Part shown: piece after piece, positions 42,891 to 52,420 of the stretch
Layout of the letters: the number at the start of each line of letters is the position of its first letter
Numbering within the stretch: position 1 is the stretch's first letter
DNA from: Aliiroseovarius sp. M344
GTDB taxonomy: Bacteria; Pseudomonadota; Alphaproteobacteria; Rhodobacterales; Rhodobacteraceae
DNA length: 64,000 nt
Assembly (NCBI RefSeq): GCF_025140835.1
Contig: NZ_CP081153.1
Location: 868,001-932,000, forward strand
Direction: 5' to 3'
Notes under the pieces: model-generated
The model's database searches: none
Seen by the model: only the letters and a program-made list of their open reading frames with translations
What the model was told of the DNA's origin: nothing
Made by a program: the position numbers and the translations under genes

Positions 42891-45302
42891 ATGTTACTCC
42901 GCGTATTTTCGTGTTTTTTAGTTTTCGCTTTGGTTCCGTTTTCCGCGTCGGCGCAGCTTTTTTCTGGTCCGAAAGACGAAGCACTTCTGGTTGGGCGGGA
43001 CGAAACCACATTCCCCCCGGCAGACGAAGATTACTTCGCCGAAATGGATAATGGCATTCCGTTGACCCCTGATGAAATCAAGGGGCGAAACATGTGGATG
43101 GTCTGGACCGGCGGCAATGATCTGTTGTGGGACACGCTGACGGTGGACACGTTCGGGCAGTTTGACCTGCTCAAGACCCTGTCTTCCCATCCAAGTCTTG
43201 AGGCAAAGCGCAGCAACCGGTTTGAGCAACTGGGCTTGATAAACGAGCCGTGCTTTGACGAGGCAACCGGCCCGCTCGCGGATCGTCACGGTCTGTGGCT
43301 GGATGTGCGCCGCGATGATTGTGACCCCGATCCTTTCGCCAATGCAGAAAAGTATCCGGGTGTCGAAATCGGTGCGCGTGGACGCAATCTGCCGGTCTGG
43401 TCTTACTACGGAGAGCCAACCGGCGTGCTGGGGTTGCGCTTGTTCCCAAACCCCGAATTTAACGAACGCGCCGAAAACAACTGGGACCCCGAGCGGTTTT
43501 ATAACGATCCCGATTATTACAATGACGACGACCTGGTACGTCCGTATCGGGTCGGTATGTCCTGCGCATTCTGCCATGTCGGGCCAAGCCCGATTGATCC
43601 GCCTGCTGATCCTGAAAACCCCGAGATGCGGAACCTGAACGCCACGGTGGGCGCGCAGTATTTCTGGTTTGATCGGGTTTTTGCTTGGAAGCCGGACAAG
43701 CGCCAATACATGGTGCAACTGATCCATACGGCGCGCCCGGGCACACTGGATACTTCGCTTGTGTCACCGGATTATATCAACAATCCGCGCACCATGAACG
43801 CGATCTATCTGCTGGAAGAACGTCTGGCCGTCGCCCGACGCTTTGGTGAGGAACGGCTTGAAGCAGGTCAGCTGGATAACAAGCAGTTTCAGGACTATGT
43901 CGCCGAAGGACCGCTGACAGAGTTTTTTGAAGAACCGGATATGAGCTTCAGTCCCCGCGTCCTGAAGGACGGGGCGGATTCTGTCGGGGCGCTGGGCGCC
44001 TTGAACCGAGTTTACTTGAATATCGGTCTGTTCAGCGAAGAATGGACGCGCCATTTCAACCCGATCGTGGGCGGACGTGACATCACGCCAATCAAGATCG
44101 AGACGGCGCAGAAAAACTCGGCCTATTGGCGGGCGACCGAAGATCAATCCCCGCTGACGGCGCTCTACTTCCTGAAGGCAGGTCGCCCGGACCGGCTCGC
44201 GGATGCGCCGGGGGGCGCTGCTTTCCTGACCGAAGACGCGGCGCAGGTGGACCAAGGCAAGACGGTTTTTGCCGAAAACTGTGCCGGGTGTCATTCGTCA
44301 AAACTGCCGGAAAGCGCTTATGAGGCGATGCCGGGCGGGTGTTCCGGCCCCGGTTATCTGGAGTGTTTCAAGCGCTATGGCGAACTAACCCAATCTGACG
44401 CGTTCAAGGCCGACATGCGCGAGATCGTTCATGCCGAAGATTTTCTGAGTGGCAATTATCTATCCAGCGAATTGCGCATTCCCGTGACGCTTCTGGAAAC
44501 CAACGCGTGCAGCCCGCTCGCCACCAACGCCATTGAAGGCAACATTTGGGACAACTTCTCGTCGTCGACCTATAAAGCGCTGCCATCTGTGGGCACGATC
44601 AAGGTGCACCACCCGAAAACAGGCGAGGAATATGATTACGAGATGCCAGCAGGCGGGCGCGGTTATACCCGTGTGCCCTCGCTGGTCAGCCTGTGGTCCA
44701 GTGCGCCTTACCTACTGAACAACACGGTCGGGTATTACAATCAAGACCCGTCAGTCGCGGGCCGGATGGCGGCGTTCGAGGATGGTATTACCAAGATGCT
44801 GTGGCCTGAAAAACGGCTACGTGACACAGTTCTGGGCGACAAAGTCCCCGGCCTGATCGACCGCACGACCGAGCAGAGTTACCTGATCGTGCCGCGCGGC
44901 TTTCAGCCCGATTTCCTTGTTAAGCTTTTGACACCGTTGCGCGACGATCTGCCGTGGCTGTTCGATCTGGATGGGAATATTGAGCTTGGCCCGATCCCCG
45001 CGGGCACACCTATCGGGTTGCTGGCGAACCTGAACATTCGTCTGGATCAGGCCGATCTTCTTGAACGTCTTGGTCACGATTTTGAGCTGGCCAAGCTGAT
45101 CGTCAAGATCAAACGCGACCTGAAAGAACTGCCCGACGATGCCAGCGATGAACAGGCCCGCGCCATCTTTGCCGACCTGATCGAGCCGCTGCTCGAGCTG
45201 AGCAAGTGCCCCGATTTCGTCGTCAATCGCGGGCATTATTTCGGCACCAAATTGGAAGACGCAGACAAGACCGCATTGATCGCTTTTCTCAAACGCTTCT
45301 AA
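42891..45302 (+). CDS. Secreted di-heme c-type cytochrome, peroxidase/RoxA-like
   Basis: An 803-residue exported protein with a signal peptide (VFSCFLVFALVPFSASA). Two covalent heme sites are visible, CAFCH at 225-229 and CAGCH at 464-468. The region GRGYTRVPSLVSLWSSAPYL near 600 resembles the MauG/cytochrome c peroxidase and RoxA-type di-heme families, but at 803 residues it is much longer than classical CcpA (about 330). It would act in the periplasm or outside the cell as an oxidase, peroxidase or electron acceptor. Start at 42891 after GAGGAG. First gene of a six-gene operon with a GMC enzyme, a DyP peroxidase and a catalase-like protein. Confidence 0.83.
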   Translation: MLLRVFSCFLVFALVPFSASAQLFSGPKDEALLVGRDETTFPPADEDYFAEMDNGIPLTPDEIKGRNMWMVWTGGNDLLWDTLTVDTFGQFDLLKTLSSHPSLEAKRSNRFEQLGLINEPCFDEATGPLADRHGLWLDVRRDDCDPDPFANAEKYPGVEIGARGRNLPVWSYYGEPTGVLGLRLFPNPEFNERAENNWDPERFYNDPDYYNDDDLVRPYRVGMSCAFCHVGPSPIDPPADPENPEMRNLNATVGAQYFWFDRVFAWKPDKRQYMVQLIHTARPGTLDTSLVSPDYINNPRTMNAIYLLEERLAVARRFGEERLEAGQLDNKQFQDYVAEGPLTEFFEEPDMSFSPRVLKDGADSVGALGALNRVYLNIGLFSEEWTRHFNPIVGGRDITPIKIETAQKNSAYWRATEDQSPLTALYFLKAGRPDRLADAPGGAAFLTEDAAQVDQGKTVFAENCAGCHSSKLPESAYEAMPGGCSGPGYLECFKRYGELTQSDAFKADMREIVHAEDFLSGNYLSSELRIPVTLLETNACSPLATNAIEGNIWDNFSSSTYKALPSVGTIKVHHPKTGEEYDYEMPAGGRGYTRVPSLVSLWSSAPYLLNNTVGYYNQDPSVAGRMAAFEDGITKMLWPEKRLRDTVLGDKVPGLIDRTTEQSYLIVPRGFQPDFLVKLLTPLRDDLPWLFDLDGNIELGPIPAGTPIGLLANLNIRLDQADLLERLGHDFELAKLIVKIKRDLKELPDDASDEQARAIFADLIEPLLELSKCPDFVVNRGHYFGTKLEDADKTALIAFLKRF

Positions 45303-45313
45303 GGGGCGCTACA

Positions 45314-47197
45314 GTGGAGGCTGAACATGACTATATCGTCGTCGGCTCCGGGGCTGGCGGAGGCACTCTGGCTGCACGGCTGGCCGAGAATGGAATGCGT
45401 GTGCTGCTTTTGGAAGCGGGCGGGGATCCCCGGTCGCTGAACGGCGGTGTGCGCGAGATGGACGAGGCGTCAAACCGTCTGCCAGATGACTATGACGTGC
45501 CAGCCTTCCATCCCTTCGCAACCGAGAACGCGGCGATGCGGTGGGATTTCATGGTTGGCCACTACGCCGACAAGACGGCGCAGGCGCGCGACCCCAAGGC
45601 CGGACCTGCCGGCGTTCTCTATCCACGTGCGGGCACGCTGGGCGGGTGCACGGCCCACAACGCGATGATCTTTGTCTATCCTCACCATTCTGACTGGCAG
45701 CGCATCGCAGATTTGACCGGTGATGACAGCTGGTCACCTGAAGCTATGCACAAGGTATTTCAAAAGCTTGAGAATTGCCGCCACCGTCCCGTGCAGCGCG
45801 CGTTGAGCACGTTCGGCATTGATCGCACCGGCCATGGATTTGACGGCTGGCTGTCCACCGAGAAAGCAATCCCGCGTGCGGCCATGCGGGATGACGACAT
45901 CATGGAAATGGTCCGTAAATCGCTGCGCGAAAGCTGGGCCTCGCCAAATGATTTCCTGAAACGTTTGCGCTGGCTGGCCAACAGCGCGGCGGATCCCAAT
46001 GACCGGGACCGGATCGACGATGATGCGGTGGGCATGGTCTATACGCCGCTGACCACGCGCAATGGCGTGCGGGTCGGCACGCGGGAACGCGTGTTGGAGG
46101 TGGCGCAGCGTTACCCAGACAGATTGAAAATAGAGCTGGATGCTTTGGCGGCCAAGGTGCTTCTGGATGACGACAACCGAGCCATCGGTGTCGAATACCT
46201 TAAAGGCGCGCGGCTGTATCGTGCCCATGCCAAGCCCAGCAAAGCGCCGGGTGATGTCCGGCAGGCGTTTGCCGCGCGTGAGGTCATTCTGGCGGGCGGG
46301 GCTTTCAATACGCCGCAGCTATTGATGTTGTCGGGCATTGGCGACCCGCAGGCGTTGACCCCCCACGGTATCCCCCCAAAAGTTGCGTTGCCCGGTGTCG
46401 GGCGGTCGCTGCAGGACCGGTACGAAGTGGCGGTGGTCAACCGCATGGACTTCGACAGCTGGGAAAGTATGAGCCGGTGCCGCTACGAAAAAGACGACCC
46501 GCTTTGGCAAACTTGGAAAGCACGCGGTGACGGCCTTTACGCGACCAACGGCGCGGCAATGGCGGTGATCCGCAAGTCATCGGACGCGCAACCGTTGCCT
46601 GATCTTTTCTGCATGGCGCTTTTGGGCAAGTTCAACGGGTATTACCCCGGCTATGCCGCCGATCTGGCGCAGTGCCGAAACCACCTGAGTTGGGCAGTGC
46701 TGAAAGCACACACCTCCAATCGCGCGGGCCGCGTGACGCTTGCCTCACCTGATCCGCGCGACATGCCGGTCATTGATTTCAACTACTTCGAAGACGGCGG
46801 CAAGGAAGACCTGTCCGCCGTGGTGGAGGGCGTCAAGTTTGTGCGCAAGCTGTGTGAGCCTTTGCACGCCGCAGGCCGTATCGCCGCCGAGGAAATCCCC
46901 GGTCCTGATGTTCAGAGTGACGCCGAGATCGCGCAGTTCGTGCGCGACAATTGCTGGGGCCATCATGCGTCTTGCTCCTGTCCGATCGGATCGGCGGATC
47001 AGGGCGGCGTTCTGGACAGCCGCTTGCGGGTTCACGGCACAAAAGGGCTGCGGATCGCGGATGCGTCGGTCTTTCCGCGCATCCCTGGATTTTTCATTGC
47101 ATCCGCCGTTTACATGATTGGCGAAAAGGCCGCCGACATGCTGCTGGAGGATGCGCAATCCCACCCACAACGTGAGGAAATGCACTATGGCACATGA
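45314..47197 (+). CDS. GMC family FAD-dependent oxidoreductase
   Basis: About 627 residues from a GTG start at 45314 (AAGGGG upstream), 11 bases after the cytochrome stop. FAD motif GSGAGG at residues 11-16; GMC signature GTLGGCTAHNAM near 108; second signature GAFNTPQLLMLSGIGD near 330; the active-site His pair lies in CWGHHASC near 549; and the C-terminal PRIPGFFIASAVYMIGEKAAD is typical. GMC enzymes oxidise alcohols or sugars, giving H2O2 or passing electrons to a cytochrome. The co-encoded di-heme protein could be that acceptor, and the peroxidases would use the H2O2. No signal peptide was seen. Confidence 0.88.
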   Translation: MEAEHDYIVVGSGAGGGTLAARLAENGMRVLLLEAGGDPRSLNGGVREMDEASNRLPDDYDVPAFHPFATENAAMRWDFMVGHYADKTAQARDPKAGPAGVLYPRAGTLGGCTAHNAMIFVYPHHSDWQRIADLTGDDSWSPEAMHKVFQKLENCRHRPVQRALSTFGIDRTGHGFDGWLSTEKAIPRAAMRDDDIMEMVRKSLRESWASPNDFLKRLRWLANSAADPNDRDRIDDDAVGMVYTPLTTRNGVRVGTRERVLEVAQRYPDRLKIELDALAAKVLLDDDNRAIGVEYLKGARLYRAHAKPSKAPGDVRQAFAAREVILAGGAFNTPQLLMLSGIGDPQALTPHGIPPKVALPGVGRSLQDRYEVAVVNRMDFDSWESMSRCRYEKDDPLWQTWKARGDGLYATNGAAMAVIRKSSDAQPLPDLFCMALLGKFNGYYPGYAADLAQCRNHLSWAVLKAHTSNRAGRVTLASPDPRDMPVIDFNYFEDGGKEDLSAVVEGVKFVRKLCEPLHAAGRIAAEEIPGPDVQSDAEIAQFVRDNCWGHHASCSCPIGSADQGGVLDSRLRVHGTKGLRIADASVFPRIPGFFIASAVYMIGEKAADMLLEDAQSHPQREEMHYGT

Positions 47198-47630
47198 TAT
47201 CGACACCTTGATGGATATGGAGCAGGACGCGCTGGACGAGCTGTTTTCAAGCGTTTCGGCAGGCGCTATCCCGGATGGTGAGGCAGAGGGCACGGCGATC
47301 ATCGCACCCGGCACGCGATTTACCCCCCTGATTGCACGCTTTATTAACGGTTTTGCTTGGCAAGGGAAGGTCTTTGACAGCGAAAAGCGGGTGTTGAAAA
47401 ACCAGATCCTTCCGTTTGGTCTCAATGCTATTCTGGCCAAAGTCTATACAGACAATAGCTGGCTGGACGGCAAGGAGTGCATCGTCCTTGATTACTCCGA
47501 CACATCAATTGTTGCTCAGTGGATCCGTGACGAAATTCGTCAGATCGGGCCGGGGATGTATCTGGGCAAGGTCTATTGGGATGACACGCGTTTGATCGAC
47601 TTCGCGCTTGAATTCAACGCCGAGGCCTGA
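47187..47630 (+). CDS. Uncharacterised 147-residue protein of the redox operon
   Basis: Start overlaps the GMC stop by 11 bases. The protein has no signal peptide or membrane helix. It contains FTPLIARFINGFAWQGKVFDSE, LPFGLNAILAKVY, CIVLDYSDTSIVAQWIRDEIR and MYLGKVYWDDTRLIDFALEF, an alternating strand pattern suggesting a small beta-barrel with the G-x-x-W-x-G-K-x-F theme of lipocalin-like or DUF4334-type proteins. Such a barrel could bind a lipid or hydrophobic product. I do not recognise the family with certainty. Confidence 0.72.
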   Translation: MAHDIDTLMDMEQDALDELFSSVSAGAIPDGEAEGTAIIAPGTRFTPLIARFINGFAWQGKVFDSEKRVLKNQILPFGLNAILAKVYTDNSWLDGKECIVLDYSDTSIVAQWIRDEIRQIGPGMYLGKVYWDDTRLIDFALEFNAEA

Positions 47631-47638
47631 GTGCGCCC

Positions 47639-48940
47639 ATGACACAGCAGGACACATTTTTCATTCTTGCGCCGGTCGCCGAAGGCCGGGCGGAAAGCCT
47701 TGTGTCCCTGTTGGAAAGTATGACCTTGAAACCGGGTTTCGCCGATCCAGAGAACACAGTGGTGCCATTTGGCAAATTCGATCATCTGCATGTGGCCCGG
47801 TTCTTTTTGGTGCAGGCGAACACATGGCGCGACGTGGAAGCCTATGGTCAATCCCCGCGCCCTTATCCGCTGCAACTTGCCTTTCTGGGTGATGTGGACG
47901 GGCATCGGCAAGTGTTCTTGCGCGAGCTTGTCAATCGCAGCGCCGATGGGCTGGTCGAGATATTCAGTCATTGCGAGGGTGTGCATGACGGCACGGATAT
48001 CCTGCGCTGGATGGAGGATCACAATGTCAAAGAATCCGCCAATTACGTAAACGTACGGGGGCGTACGGTATCGCAGATCCGGGAAGAAGCCGCGCTGGCT
48101 GCTGTGCTGCATGACGAGCTCGCGACGGTGGTTTCAGCACAGGGGTCGGCGGATGTGTTTGGCTTGCACCAGCATCTGGCCGAATTCGTCGAGCGTCAAA
48201 AAGCCAGCGGGCTACTGCACCTGACCGCACCTACGAAACCATCGTGGCGCGAAAGGATCGCCCGTTGGTTCGATCTGATCAGCGTGCCGTTGCTGATTTT
48301 GTTCTTGTCGCCGCTGTTGGTACTTCTGTTGCCGCTCTTTCTTTTGCGCCTGCGTCTGGCCGAACGGTCGGACCCCGAGGTCCTACCGCGCCCGGACGAC
48401 GAAAGGATCGTCGATTTGGGGCGATACGAGGATCACGACGTGACCAACCCGTTTTCGGCCTTCGGTGATGTAAAGCCGGGATGGTTTCGGCGCTGGGTCA
48501 CAACTGTCGCGCTGTTTTTATTGAATTACGCGGCCCGCAATATCTATGGCCGGGGATATCTGACCCGCGTGCAGACCATCCATTTCGCGCGATGGGTCTT
48601 TGTCGATGACAAGCGCCGCGTGATGTTTTGCAGCAATTACGACGGGGCGCTGGAAAGCTATATGGATGATTTCGTGAACAAGGTGGCGTGGGGCTTGAAC
48701 CTCGTCTTCTCCAACGGCGTCGGGTATCCGTCAACGCGTTTCCTGATCAAAGGCGGGGCCGAGCAAGAGGCGAAGTTCAAACGCTATCTGCGTAATCGGC
48801 AACTGCCGACGCAGGTCTGGTACAAAGCCTATCCCGGCCTGACTGCGCGCGATCTGGCGCGACATAGTGAAATCCGCAAAGGGCTTGAAAAACGACCCAA
48901 TGGGGCAAGGGCCATGCGCAACTGGTTGTCAAAAATATGA
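47639..48940 (+). CDS. Uncharacterised membrane protein with two alpha/beta halves
   Basis: A 433-residue protein eight bases after the previous stop. The N-terminal 200 residues (DHLHVARFFLVQANTW...PLQLAFLGDVDG) and the C-terminal 130 (QTIHFARWVFVDDKRRVMFCSNYDGALESYMDDF) both look like strand-helix-strand ferredoxin-like units with a H-x-A-R-(F/W) theme. Between them lies a strong membrane segment at about 215-240 (LISVPLLILFLSPLLVLLLP), and a second hydrophobic stretch is near 285. The duplicated fold recalls the halves of DyP peroxidases and chlorite-dismutase-like proteins, but no heme His was identified. Its stop overlaps the DyP start. Confidence 0.72.
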   Translation: MTQQDTFFILAPVAEGRAESLVSLLESMTLKPGFADPENTVVPFGKFDHLHVARFFLVQANTWRDVEAYGQSPRPYPLQLAFLGDVDGHRQVFLRELVNRSADGLVEIFSHCEGVHDGTDILRWMEDHNVKESANYVNVRGRTVSQIREEAALAAVLHDELATVVSAQGSADVFGLHQHLAEFVERQKASGLLHLTAPTKPSWRERIARWFDLISVPLLILFLSPLLVLLLPLFLLRLRLAERSDPEVLPRPDDERIVDLGRYEDHDVTNPFSAFGDVKPGWFRRWVTTVALFLLNYAARNIYGRGYLTRVQTIHFARWVFVDDKRRVMFCSNYDGALESYMDDFVNKVAWGLNLVFSNGVGYPSTRFLIKGGAEQEAKFKRYLRNRQLPTQVWYKAYPGLTARDLARHSEIRKGLEKRPNGARAMRNWLSKI

Positions 48941-50451
48941 GCCGCACACCCAACATACCCAATGATCCGGTCGAGTTCGACGATATGCAGGCATTGGTCC
49001 GGTTCGGCCATGGCGCGTTGTCCGAGGCAGAGTTCATCCTGTGCTCCATTCGCGATCCGAAGGCCGCGGGCGACTGGCTGGATCAGGCTCCGGTGACGTC
49101 GGCTGAGAGGCTGGATGCGCCGCCTTCGGCTGCCCTGCAAGTGGCGTTTACCGCGGTAGGTCTGCGGGCGATGGGGGTGGAAGAAGGCATGAGCACGGGC
49201 TTCGCCCAGCCCTTCCTGTCCGGCATGAGCAGTGAAGACAGCCGGTCGCGGCGGTTGGGCGATACCGGGCAGAACGCGCCGTCTGAATGGGACTGGGATG
49301 CAGGGGATGCCCATGTTCTGATCATGCTTTACGCCCGCAAGGGTGGGTTGGCAGCATGGAAAGACAAGGTGCTGACCCCAACATTCGATGCAGCCTTCAC
49401 GCAGGCGCGCAGCTTTCCCACTCGCACAAATGATGGGACCGAGCCGTTCGGGTTCCGGGACGGCATATCAGAGCCGAAGATCGACTGGCAGAATGCGCAC
49501 CCGCCGTCGAAACACGGGCGCGAGGATTTCAGCAACCTGATTTCACCCGGCGAGGTCGTGCTGGGGCTGCGCAACGAATACAACGCTCGCTCGTCCTCTC
49601 CCAAGGTTGACGGTGATGTGCCGGGCAGCGCGATACTGGCCGAGGCGTCCGGCAATGCCGCGCGCCGTGATCTTGGGCGCAATGGCAGTTATCTGGTGTT
49701 TCGGCAATTGGCGCAGGATGTGCCGGGGTTCTGGGCATTCATTGACAAGGCAGCCAAAGGGGATCCTGATCGCCGGGACTGGCTGGCGGCAAAGATGGTC
49801 GGGCGCACGCAGGATGGCACGCCACTGATCCACGGTCGGCGCGATATCGAAGGGTCGCCGCGCAGCAATGACTTTACCTATGAGGATGACGTTGACGGCG
49901 TGCGCTGTCCCCTGGGCGCGCATATCCGACGGGCCAACCCGCGCACGGGCGATCACCCCTACCAAATTGAAGGGCGCATTGGCTGGTTACTCAGCACGCT
50001 CGGGTTTCGTCGGCGACGTGACAAATTGCCGGGGCGGCACGATCTGGTGGCCTCGACCCGGTTTCACCGGCTGGTGCGGCGGGGGCGGGTCTATGGGCCG
50101 AAACTGAAGTCGAAAATGGCGAGCCAGAAAGGGGGGCAATCCGTCGATCAGGGTCTGCTGTTCATCTGCCTGTGCGCCGATATCGTCCGACAGTTCGAGT
50201 TTGTACAGAACGCGTGGATCGCCTCGCCCACGTTCAACGGATTGACGGGGGAAGCCGACCCGCTGCTGGGTGGCCGGGCACCGTTTTGCGGGGTGGCCAG
50301 CGACGGGTTCACGATCCAGACCGCAGACGGGGTGGGAGAGCACATTGCTCACCTGCCCAGCTTTGTGACGGTCAGGGGCGGGGGCTACTTCTTCCTGCCG
50401 GGACTGCGCGCCCTTCGGTTCATCGCCCATCACGGCAAGCAGGAGGTCTGA
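48937..50451 (+). CDS. DyP-type peroxidase
   Basis: A 504-residue dye-decolourising peroxidase. The defining motif GFRDG is at residues 172-176, with the proximal heme His probably in CPLGAHIRRANPRTGDH near 329 and the distal Arg further along. GGGYFFLPGLRALRFIA is near the C-terminus. It uses H2O2 to oxidise bulky substrates. No Tat or Sec signal was seen, so it may be cytoplasmic or associated with a partner. The ATG overlaps the previous stop, and the catalase-like gene starts immediately after its TGA. Confidence 0.9.
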   Translation: MSRTPNIPNDPVEFDDMQALVRFGHGALSEAEFILCSIRDPKAAGDWLDQAPVTSAERLDAPPSAALQVAFTAVGLRAMGVEEGMSTGFAQPFLSGMSSEDSRSRRLGDTGQNAPSEWDWDAGDAHVLIMLYARKGGLAAWKDKVLTPTFDAAFTQARSFPTRTNDGTEPFGFRDGISEPKIDWQNAHPPSKHGREDFSNLISPGEVVLGLRNEYNARSSSPKVDGDVPGSAILAEASGNAARRDLGRNGSYLVFRQLAQDVPGFWAFIDKAAKGDPDRRDWLAAKMVGRTQDGTPLIHGRRDIEGSPRSNDFTYEDDVDGVRCPLGAHIRRANPRTGDHPYQIEGRIGWLLSTLGFRRRRDKLPGRHDLVASTRFHRLVRRGRVYGPKLKSKMASQKGGQSVDQGLLFICLCADIVRQFEFVQNAWIASPTFNGLTGEADPLLGGRAPFCGVASDGFTIQTADGVGEHIAHLPSFVTVRGGGYFFLPGLRALRFIAHHGKQEV

Positions 50452-51651
50452 ATGCGAAAAATCCTGGTCCCAATTCGTCGCCTTATCCACCGCGCAACGC
50501 AGGTTGGTCTGCAAATAGAACGGCGGTTGGAGCCGTTCTTTCGCAGACGACTGAATGCATGGGTCCGCGCGCCACTGGCGAAGTGGATTCAACGGATGAA
50601 GAACCGCAAGCGCGAAGATCTTGGGCTGGCGCTGGCCGAGGAAAAGATTTTCGACTGGGAAGAACAGGCGCTGCAAACCATCATCGACGAGATGCGCGAG
50701 CAGATGAACCTGCATTTCCAACCAGGCGCCTATGAGCGCGGCGGCAACACCAAGACGCATGGTTTGGTCCGTGCCACTTTCACGGTACTGCCTGACCTGC
50801 CCGACACTCTGCGCCACGGCGTATTCGCGACCCAGCGAGACTACCCTGCCTATATTCGCTTTGCCGGCCCCGGGCCGGACGTGCCCGAGGATATTCGCGA
50901 TGTGGGGTTCGGCTCAATGTCGGTGAAGCTGATGGACGTGCCCGGCCCAAAGTTGATGGACGAAGAGAAGTTCACCCAAGACTGGCCAGCCGTCGTGACC
51001 CCCACATTTGTCACGCCGGATGCACGCGAAAATTCCAAACTGCAGTATTGGAGCACAATCGACGAACCGCTTTGGTATTTCCTGAACCCGTTGGACAGTC
51101 ATTTTCTTGATATGTTGATGCAGGGTCTGTGGAACGAGACGCAGTATAACCCCCTCGGGCACAGGTATTACAGCTGCGTGCCTTATCTGATGGGGCAGGG
51201 GCAGGCGATGCTTTATTCCTATGTGCCGCGCACGGATGTACCGATGGACATTCCCGGCGTGCCCTTTGGCCGCGTGCCGCCCAATTACTTGCGTGACAAC
51301 ATGGCAAAGACGCTGCGGCAGAAACCGGTCGAATTCGATATGGTGGTGCAAATCCAGACCGATCCCCACCTTATGCCGATCGAGGATGCGTCGGTCCTTT
51401 GGCCGGAAGATCTGTCGCCTTGGATTCCGGTCGCTCGTATTCATATCCCTATGCAGGATTTCGACACGCCTGCCCAGATGGCCTTTGCCCGGAACCTACG
51501 GATCAACCCGTGGCATTCGCTGCCAGAGCACCGCCCTTTAGGCAATCAAAGCCGGGCCCGGCGGCGGATGTATCAGGAATTGGCGCGTTTCAGGCAGCAC
51601 ATGAACAAGGCCGCGCATGTTGAACCGACCGGAGACGAGACGTTTGATTGA
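50452..51651 (+). CDS. Catalase-like heme protein (truncated catalase superfamily)
   Basis: A 399-residue protein of the catalase superfamily lacking the full core of 480-residue catalases. Recognisable parts are KTHGLVRATFTVLPDLP near residue 103 with the distal-type His, YPAYIRFAGPGPDVPEDIRD near 135, and NPLGHRYYSCVPYLMGQGQAMLYS near 225-250. The family includes SrpA-like and allene-oxide-synthase-like proteins that transform peroxides, including lipid hydroperoxides. The start is adjacent to the DyP stop. As the last gene of the operon it could remove H2O2 or convert an organic hydroperoxide. Confidence 0.8.
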   Translation: MRKILVPIRRLIHRATQVGLQIERRLEPFFRRRLNAWVRAPLAKWIQRMKNRKREDLGLALAEEKIFDWEEQALQTIIDEMREQMNLHFQPGAYERGGNTKTHGLVRATFTVLPDLPDTLRHGVFATQRDYPAYIRFAGPGPDVPEDIRDVGFGSMSVKLMDVPGPKLMDEEKFTQDWPAVVTPTFVTPDARENSKLQYWSTIDEPLWYFLNPLDSHFLDMLMQGLWNETQYNPLGHRYYSCVPYLMGQGQAMLYSYVPRTDVPMDIPGVPFGRVPPNYLRDNMAKTLRQKPVEFDMVVQIQTDPHLMPIEDASVLWPEDLSPWIPVARIHIPMQDFDTPAQMAFARNLRINPWHSLPEHRPLGNQSRARRRMYQELARFRQHMNKAAHVEPTGDETFD

Positions 51652-51688
51652 ACTTTGCGGTCCCGGGCCAAGTCCCGGCGACACCTTA

Positions 51689-52420
51689 TCAGCGATCGCG
51701 CGTGATGGCGTTTGGCCCGGCGCGGCGGATCAGCCATGCGGCGCCCAGCAGGTCGGGAATGCCGACCAAAGCGCGGGTCAGGTTAGAGTATTTCGATTGC
51801 CCACCCTGTCGCTGATTGTGCGATACGGACACGGTCTGCACCTCCCACCCTTCGCGCAGCATCATCGCTGGCATGAACCGATGGATGTGGTTGAACCATG
51901 GCAAATCAAGATAAGCTTCACGGCGGAAGGCCTTTAGGCCGCAACCGGAATCCCGGACGCCGTCGTGAAGCAGCGCGCCTCGGATTGCGTTTGCTGCCCG
52001 TGATGCCCAACGTTTCGCGGCCGTATCCTGACGCCCAACGCGTTGCCCCTGAACCAGCCCCAGCGCCGCGGTGTCGCCCTCGTCGAACGGGGCCAGCAGT
52101 TTCGGGATCTGGTCGGCCGGGTTCTGACCGTCACCGTCCAACGTCACGATGATCTGGCCGCGTGCAGTGCGCACACCTCGCCGGATCGAGGCCGACTGAC
52201 CAACGCTTTTTTCGTTCTGTAGCCAGATTAGCCAGTCATGCGCTGATGCCAGCCGCACAAGCGCATGGTGGGTGCCATCGGTAGATCCATCATCAATCAC
52301 GATGACTTCAAATGCCTTGTCCTGCAGGGTCTGGCCGACCTCTTCGACAAGCGGGCCAATCGCGATGACTTCGTCGCGCGCCGGAATGACGACACTGATT
52401 TCTGGTGTGCTTTGGGTCAT
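51689..52420 (-). CDS. Family 2 glycosyltransferase (dolichyl/undecaprenyl-phosphate sugar synthase-like)
   Basis: A 243-residue GT2 enzyme with ISVVIPARDEVIAIGPLV, VIDDGSTDGTH and VTLDGDGQNPADQIP near residues 9-26, 41-51 and 91-106. The length without a membrane tail suits polyprenyl-phosphate mannose/glucose synthases. It would charge undecaprenyl phosphate with a sugar for the ArnT-like transferase encoded just upstream on the same strand; the two genes overlap as ATGA. Converges with the catalase-like gene after 37 bases. Confidence 0.9.
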   Translation of the reverse strand: MTQSTPEISVVIPARDEVIAIGPLVEEVGQTLQDKAFEVIVIDDGSTDGTHHALVRLASAHDWLIWLQNEKSVGQSASIRRGVRTARGQIIVTLDGDGQNPADQIPKLLAPFDEGDTAALGLVQGQRVGRQDTAAKRWASRAANAIRGALLHDGVRDSGCGLKAFRREAYLDLPWFNHIHRFMPAMMLREGWEVQTVSVSHNQRQGGQSKYSNLTRALVGIPDLLGAAWLIRRAGPNAITRDR

